Below are positions 58,595 through 64,000 of a stretch of DNA of 64,000 nt, piece after piece (position 1 is the first letter of the stretch; every line of letters begins with the position of its first letter). Below the pieces are notes generated by a model that made no database searches, was not told the DNA's origin, and worked only from the letters and a program-made list of their open reading frames with translations. Position numbers and translations under genes: made by a program. The stretch comes from Caenorhabditis remanei. Taxonomy: Eukaryota; Nematoda; Chromadorea; Rhabditida; Rhabditidae. Location of the stretch: the NCBI RefSeq assembly GCF_010183535.1, contig NC_071331.1:24428001-24492000 (forward strand), written 5' to 3'.

Positions 58595-60686
58595 CTACTT
58601 ATTCGAAAAATCGATATTCAGCTTGAAGAAGACGTATGGATAGTATTCGTTGACACCCAACGACATCAGTGCTGGCGAGTCTTCGAGGGTCTGAAATTAT
58701 ATCGATTTTTGATGAAAATAGTGAATATTCCGGTATGAAACTCATATTTTCATCTTAAAAACGTTGAAAAATCACTAATTTCGACCAAAAATCAACCAAA
58801 AACCAAAAAAAATTGATTTTTAGTTTTTGCTGAGGCTAACTGAGATTTTGCTGAGGCTAACTGAGATTTTACTGAGGCTAATCGAGTTTTGCTGAGGCTA
58901 ACTTTAAAAAGTCACAAAAATCGATTTTCTGCCCGATTTTTCTCGTTTTTTTCGCCGATTTTCGGCATTTCCCCTCATCAACGCTTACATCAATCGGTCC
59001 GGCTGCGGAACCGTCCAAATGAATATACAACTTGTGCAGCTCTTGTCTCAATTTCTTCTGTTGTCCCTTGGCTGGCTCAATGACGGCGGCTTGAAAGTTG
59101 ACGGGGAGACCGTAGCGAAGCACCGATTCGACGAAGACGCGGAGTGCCTTGATGTGAATGTAGGCGGAGAAGATCTCGCCGAAATTGATCTTCAACCAGC
59201 GGATGAGCGGCGCGTATTGTCGCTGCTTCTCGGCTTGGAGCTTGTCTCGTTCCGTTCGTCCTGAAAGAAAATTGATAAATTGTGTGGGGAAAAGTGGAGA
59301 AAAAGGAGAAAATTCCGACTAAAAACCCCTGTAAATCGATTAGAAACCGAAAAAATCGATTTTTCTTTTTGCTGAGGCTAACTGAGATTTTGCTGAGGCT
59401 AACTGGGATTTTGCTGAGGCTAACTCAAAATTGCGTCATTTTAGCTCAAATTTTCGTATTTTCAGCTAAAATCACTGGTTTTTCTCGTATTTTTTCGCAT
59501 TTTCCACCAACTTACCCGCTTTCAACGTCTCCTCATCATAGACAAAGTCACGAACGATGAATTTGTTCTCACGGGCGGTGTTCTTGAACTCATCAATCAC
59601 TTTTTTGAAGAGTGTGACCGTGTAAAGCGCGTGCTCTCCCTCCTCGGTCAACAGTTTCGACGATCCGGGCACGACCATCGAGGAGAGCGTGGCGTACTTT
59701 GATTCCCACTCTTTCACGCTGATTCTGAATAAGGAAATTATCGATTTTTTGCTGGAATTTGAGCACTCACTTCGGCACCACAACGATAACAGTCTGCAAA
59801 TACTCAGAATTGAGTACAAAGTCATCCGCTTTGACCAAATCCGCCAAATCCTTTGTCAGAAGGGATCCGGTGGTCTTTCTGTCCATCGATGCCAACGCGT
59901 TCTTCAAATTATTGTAGGCCAACGACTTCATCTTCAGATCATTATCGATTTGGGTGATCTGTTTTCCGATAATCTCGCTGAGCACCTTAAGCGACTGCTT
60001 CAACGGATATTTGGCACCTTCCCATTGGAATTTTGTGACGTATGTCTTCATGTCCTCTAAATGAATTGTATTACACAGGGTGGAGTGGTACACGCTTACT
60101 ATTTCCAATCACCAAATTCTCGGCAACCTTGCTCTTGTCCTCCTCGAGAACTTCGGTGAAGTATTGCACAAGCTTGCGGATAACTCTGAAATCATGAAAA
60201 ATCAAAGAATCGATAAAATAAAACTGCATGAAATCTTTTGGCCCTGGCGGGACCCGAACCAAAAACCCTTTGTCTCCAAGTCGACCGCTTTAACCACTCG
60301 GCCAAGCGTGCGCTGGTAGAAATAGGGCGAAGCGGCGGTGATAAACGTGGCGCTTACCCCTCAGCCGAGGTGTCCAACTTGCTCAAGTCATCCGAGAGTC
60401 CGACGAGTTGATCGAGTGTTCCGACCTGGAAAAAGGGCGATTTTTATGGTTTTTGGGGGTTTATAGGGGCTTTGAGGGGTGAAAAACACGATTTTCCAGC
60501 TAAAAAACGCATTTTTCACCCAGAAATCGGTCAAAAACCCACCTTCAAATCCGGAATCAAATATTTCGAGTTGGTCGACACGTTTCCGGTGGCTCGATTC
60601 AGCTTATCCCACGCGTCGTTGGCTCCCTTCTCGCCGGGCACCGAGATGAGCCAATATTCGCCGGATGTTGCCGCCCCAGACGACAT
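58595..60686 (-). CDS. vha-11: V-ATPase V1 subunit C
   Basis: Seven exons: 60686-60543, 60425-60358, 60185-60100, 60056-59771, 59724-59516, 59260-58989, 58690-58595, all in phase; 386 aa (C. elegans about 384). It aligns throughout with eukaryotic subunit [98 protein letters not shown] and the [11 protein letters not shown] end. Subunit C links the V1 peripheral stalks to the membrane sector and controls reversible V1-Vo assembly. An acceptor aattttag ends at 60699, 13 bp before ATG, as expected for an SL2-spliced downstream operon gene. Intron 2 carries a tRNA-like relic, and introns 5 and 6 carry the ttagcctcag minisatellite. Confidence 0.95.
58780..58904. repeat. ttagcctcag minisatellite in the last intron of vha-11
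   Basis: Four units of 'ttttgctgaggctaactgag' (reverse orientation), preceded by cgaccaaaaatcaaccaaaa. The whole block is the reverse complement of the one at about 61595-61845 beyond vha-3. A three-unit copy is at 59369-59425 in intron 5. Confidence 0.85.
60240..60313 (-). pseudogene. tRNA-like relic in vha-11 intron 2
   Basis: Minus strand: gcacgcttggccgagtggtt (strong class II A box), a possible long variable region, then tttggttcgggtcccgccag (B box). Anticodon and acceptor stems fail to pair, so a functional tRNA is unlikely. It is the best preserved tRNA-like sequence in the window. Confidence 0.5.
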
Positions 60687-60995
60687 CTTCCGTTGAGCCT
60701 AAAATTTGGTTTATTTCATTAAAAATAAAAATATTCACAATTTTTAACGAGAGAGAATAGATAACGATAAGGGGAGCGAAAAAGAGAGAAAAGAGAAAAA
60801 TAATAATTTTTGGGACAAAAATTGAACGGAGACACTAGATTATCCTCATTAATTCAGGAGGATGGGTCCTAGACAGAGAAAAAAGGAAAATAAGGAATGT
60901 TGAAATCACAGCGGATAGAAAAATGGTGAAAAATAGTGAAACAATAGTGGAAAAATAGTGGAAAAATAGATTTTTCTGGAAATTCAAAAATCAAA
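60687..60995 (-). promoter_or_regulatory. vha-3/vha-11 intercistronic region
   Basis: 309 bp separate the vha-3 stop from the vha-11 ATG on the same strand. It holds the vha-3 3' UTR, A/T-rich sequence, an AATAAA on the minus strand (60715-60710) and the vha-11 trans-splice acceptor at 60699. This matches C. elegans operon spacing of a few hundred bases. Confidence 0.75.
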
Positions 60996-61481
60996 TTAAG
61001 AGGTTCCAAGGATGAGGGCGACGATCATTCCGTAGAGTCCCAAGACTTCGGAGAAGATAAGAATAAGGATCATTCCGACGAAGAGACGTGGCTGTTGGGC
61101 GGTTCCACGAACTCCGGCGTCTCCGACAATTCCGATGGCGTAACCGGCTCCCAATCCGCACAATCCGCAAGTGAGACCGGCGGCCAAGTGAGCGAACCCT
61201 TTATTCAGATCGTATCCTTGCGACGCCGACGTCACTTTTCCCTTCAACACCATCGCGACGACGAGTCCGTAGATACCGATGATACCGGCCATAATGACTG
61301 GAATGACGGATTTCATGATGAGCTCCGGACGCATCACTCCCATCGAGCAGATACCGACAGCGGACTTGGCGGTTCCGTAGGCGGCACCCAATACGGTGAA
61401 GATTTGGGCGGACGCAGCTCCCATGTAGCCGAAGAATGGGGCGTAGGCGGCGCGCTCAGCGGTTTCCAAATCGTACGACAT
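60996..61481 (-). CDS. vha-3: V-ATPase proteolipid subunit c (Vo)
   Basis: Single exon, 161 aa, the family's usual length. It has four membrane helices (about 14-36, 54-76, 93-116, 131-157) and the proton-carrying glutamate E145 in helix 4 ([11 protein letters not shown]). Subunit c forms the rotor ring of the membrane sector. The protein is extremely conserved among nematodes; C. elegans vha-2 and vha-3 encode the same or almost the same polypeptide, so the symbol rests on the adjacent vha-11. An acceptor (aattttgcag) lies 9 bp before ATG, suited to SL1 splicing of the first operon gene. Confidence 0.95.
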   Translation of the reverse strand: MSYDLETAERAAYAPFFGYMGAASAQIFTVLGAAYGTAKSAVGICSMGVMRPELIMKSVIPVIMAGIIGIYGLVVAMVLKGKVTSASQGYDLNKGFAHLAAGLTCGLCGLGAGYAIGIVGDAGVRGTAQQPRLFVGMILILIFSEVLGLYGMIVALILGTS

Positions 61482-61594
61482 GTCTTAGGCTGCAAAATTT
61501 TACAGTGAAAGTGGTGAGAAAGTGGGCGGAAAAGAGAAGAAACGAGGAAAAATACACGAAAAATGAGAAAATTCGATGAAAATTGAGTGAAAAA

Positions 61595-61797
61595 GTTAGC
61601 CTCAGCAAAATCTCAGTTAGCCTCAGCAAAAGTCAAGTTAGCCTCAGCAAAATCTCAGTTAGCCTCAGCAAAATCTCAGTTAGCCTCAGTAAAATCTCAA
61701 TTAGCCTCAGCAAAAGTCAAGTTAGCCTCAGCAAAATCTCAGTTAGCCTCAGCAAAAATCGCTTAGCCTCAGCAAATAAGTTAGCCTCAGCAAAAAC
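61595..61797. repeat. 21-bp minisatellite upstream of vha-3
   Basis: About ten units of TTAGCCTCAGCAAAATCTCA plus G, with slips to shorter units at the 3' end. Because 21 bp is seven codons, it makes a spurious heptad ORF (VSLSKIS repeats). It lies about 115 bp upstream of the vha-3 start, between the gene and its likely promoter. Confidence 0.9.
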
Positions 61798-61809
61798 TAA
61801 AAATCGATT

Positions 61810-64000
61810 TTTATTGGTTTTTGGTTGATTTTTGGTCGAATATTATGAATTTTTGTGGTTTTTTGGGGTTTTTAAGCTGAAAATGTGCATTTGAAACCGG
61901 CTTAGCACGGAATATCTGGGAATTTTTGCTAAAAATCGATGGAAATCTGCAAAAAAAGCTTTTTTGGGAAAAAAGACAAAAAACCAAAGTTTCGAAATTT
62001 TCTACAAAAACCTCACCATCTCCGGACAACAAACTACCGTCTACACCAGCTCCGCACGTTTTCTAGCACTTCAGAACGCTTTTAGCACAACATAAACAAC
62101 GAAAACATAAGTAAAATATCGAAAATTCCAACTTTATATCGTTGAATTGGTGGGTTTAACACGGCGGAGAATCAATGACTAAACGAGGAGAGATACAAGA
62201 TCGATTTTCGGTCTTTCGGCCGCCACTCCGCTCCCTTGCGTTTTCCAATTCTTTGTCACGCGTGTCGAGACCCCGAGAAACATTTCGCTGCGTGCGCCTT
62301 CAACTTTTTTGCCTGCGTCTCTCGTTTTCCCGTTGTCTCTCGTCGTGCAACACCGAGGGGAATTCAAAAATCGAAGGAACCCCCGGAAAAGTCAATTTTA
62401 ATCGGGAAAAATGGGTTTTAGAGTGAAAAATAACTGGTTTTATGGAAAAATCAATAAAAAATGATGAAAAATGACACCAAAACCACCTAAAATCGCTGAA
62501 AACCCACTTTATTAAACCAATCATTGAGCATGAACATGTTTGGCGGTGGAGAAGAAGAATTCGCTGCTGAAATTCATGAACATTGAATTTTTATTGATTG
62601 AATAACGGCCTGGTGGGGGAAAATTGACTAAAATGTCACGGTTTTTTGAAAATTAAATGAGGGAAAACGCAAAATTTAAAATTTAAAAATTTAAGCCTGA
62701 TTATACTTAATTTTGCAATAACTACCAGCGGTTATTGCAATTAAAAACAGAAATTCGATAAAATTTGAAACAAATAAAAAAAAAATCGAAAAAAATTCAA
62801 AAAAGGGGGAAACATGTTCCAACAGACGCAAGCAGACAGGTACAGCGATAAATATCAAAAAAATAGTCTGAAAATAATTTTCAATTGGTGAAAATCGATT
62901 TTAAGACAAAAATTGCTTAGAATGACAGCGAAAAACACGTTTTCACTGATAAAAACCGATTTCCGACACAAAAAATTAATTACAGTACCCCTCTCGTAAA
63001 TCTACATTAAAGGCGCACGGCTGAATATTGTCAGTGGGGTCTCGCCACGATTACAGCTTTAATTGAATTTGCCACAGTATTATATACATGGTTCGATAGA
63101 GATTTTTTCTACACATTTCTTCTGAGTGAGTTACAGCCAGGTCGTTTTTTGCTCATTTTTTGACGGTTTTTTGACGTTTTTCTGAGAATAACTCGAATGC
63201 ATGGCTTCCAATTTGAAATCTGGTATTTTAGCCATCTTTCACATGCCAAGTTTCATAACTGTAGCAGATCTCAAAGCGCCTAATTTCGAAAGCCTTCAAT
63301 TTTCTCAAATTTTCCCGAGATTTCTCGTACCAATACACATTAATTGTTCCCCGCTAATCCTCTTCTCTTCCCCACGACTGTTTACCGCACCAGTACTGTT
63401 CCTAATAGCTACTTGTACTCCCCCCTCCCATCGGTGGTCCCTAAAACTATTCTCTCTATCCCCCCCCCCTTTAGACGAAGGTCATACATATTCTATATTG
63501 AATTGTAAGTGGATGTTGTTCGGGTCCCCTTCTTTCCCACCCTCCCCATCTACCGATATGATCTCTCCACGGGCATTTCAAGGACGGTCTCTTCTCGTCA
63601 CGGGCGGTATCGGAAGGTTCATTTTTATTTTATTTAGATTGTTTGTTGTTTTATAACAGTTATTGATTATATTTTAGGCAAAAATTGAAAAAAAACTATT
63701 TTTTTGAAAAATTTTACATAATTTCAAACCCTCATAACTTTATCCAAAATTGTCCTAGAAACCAGATTTTTAGTTAAAAATCATTGCTTTGTGTAGCTTT
63801 ACATGATTACGTTTAAATTGTGTGATTGTACAACCGCTTGGCGCCAATATCCGCGATCAGAGGGAGGGGAAAGATGGCTAGCGAACACTATTGGGGTAAC
63901 TTTGCTCAGAATTGTGCTAAAAAATTGGTTTTTGGTTAAAAATGATTGTAAAAAGCCAGCCAACAACAATATAAAAGCATACTAGCAAATTTTGCGCCCG
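61810..64000. other. 5' flank of the V-ATPase operon; no gene found to window end
   Basis: 62160-62430 is GC-richer than its surroundings and holds cgcgtgtcgagaccccgaga and ttgcctgcgtctctcgtttt, resembling a broadly active nematode promoter on the minus strand. 62530-63200 is AT-rich. 63200-63650 is pyrimidine-rich with a C9 run near 63461. 63840-63895 is a reverse-orientation core-family unit. ORFs such as 63201-63656 show no domain. Confidence 0.5.

Noticed and set aside
61095..61508. 137-aa plus-strand ORF
   Set aside because: Antisense shadow of the highly conserved vha-3 coding exon.
61583..61828. Heptad-repeat ORF (VSLSKIS units)
   Set aside because: Artefact of a 21-bp minisatellite with a period divisible by three.

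Overview
The window is nuclear DNA from a Caenorhabditis-type nematode. The evidence is short introns (about 47-51 bp) with TTTCAG acceptors, trans-splice-like acceptors directly before start codons, a tight vha-3/vha-11 operon-like pair, a LIN-1 ETS factor, a nematode transthyretin-like gene, and introns packed with inverted-repeat elements. I assembled seven gene models by hand from splice signals, with phase checked at every junction. The species cannot be named from the sequence alone.

Layout. 623-4159 (+): a CBP/p300-type acetyltransferase paralog with two N-terminal C2H2 fingers. 5837-7033 (+): a secreted transthyretin-like protein. 7199-13707 (-): a 12-exon POMGNT1-like glycosyltransferase with two tandem ILEI domains. 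14103-21299 (-): a 6-exon NHL-repeat protein with a SUMO-interaction-like motif. 22136-51750 (-): lin-1, with an apparent 24.8-kb intron between the 5' exons and the ETS exon. 56533-58158 (-): mksr-2 (B9D2) with a near-ideal X-box. 58595-60686 (-): vha-11. 60996-61481 (-): vha-3. The mksr-2/vha-11/vha-3 order matches what I recall of C. elegans chromosome IV (Y38F2AL.2, .3, .4).

How the genes relate. vha-3 (V-ATPase proteolipid c) and vha-11 (V1 subunit C) build one proton pump and lie 309 bp apart in operon configuration. mksr-2 works at the ciliary transition zone and appears to have its own RFX/DAF-19 input. lin-1 is the ETS effector of Ras/MAPK signalling, and its predicted protein keeps ETS, D-type and FQFP docking motifs and three SUMO consensus sites.

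Repeats are the second main content. (1) Modular hairpins carry 'CCTGAGGAGATACGGG' arms and a GACGCAGA stem. (2) A dispersed satellite-like family carries a ~30-bp GC-rich core (includes CCCTCCCTCTGATCGCGGAC), with about 55-60 copies, mostly in the giant lin-1 intron, in same-strand runs spaced about 150-205 bp. (3) A motif built round GGCGCGCC fills introns of the NHL gene. (4) A 21-bp 'TTAGCCTCAGCAAAATCTCA' minisatellite flanks the V-ATPase operon in inverted orientation. (5) Several foldback palindromes reach 1.34 kb. (6) tRNA-like relics are scattered. The core family is the most unusual unexplained structure here.
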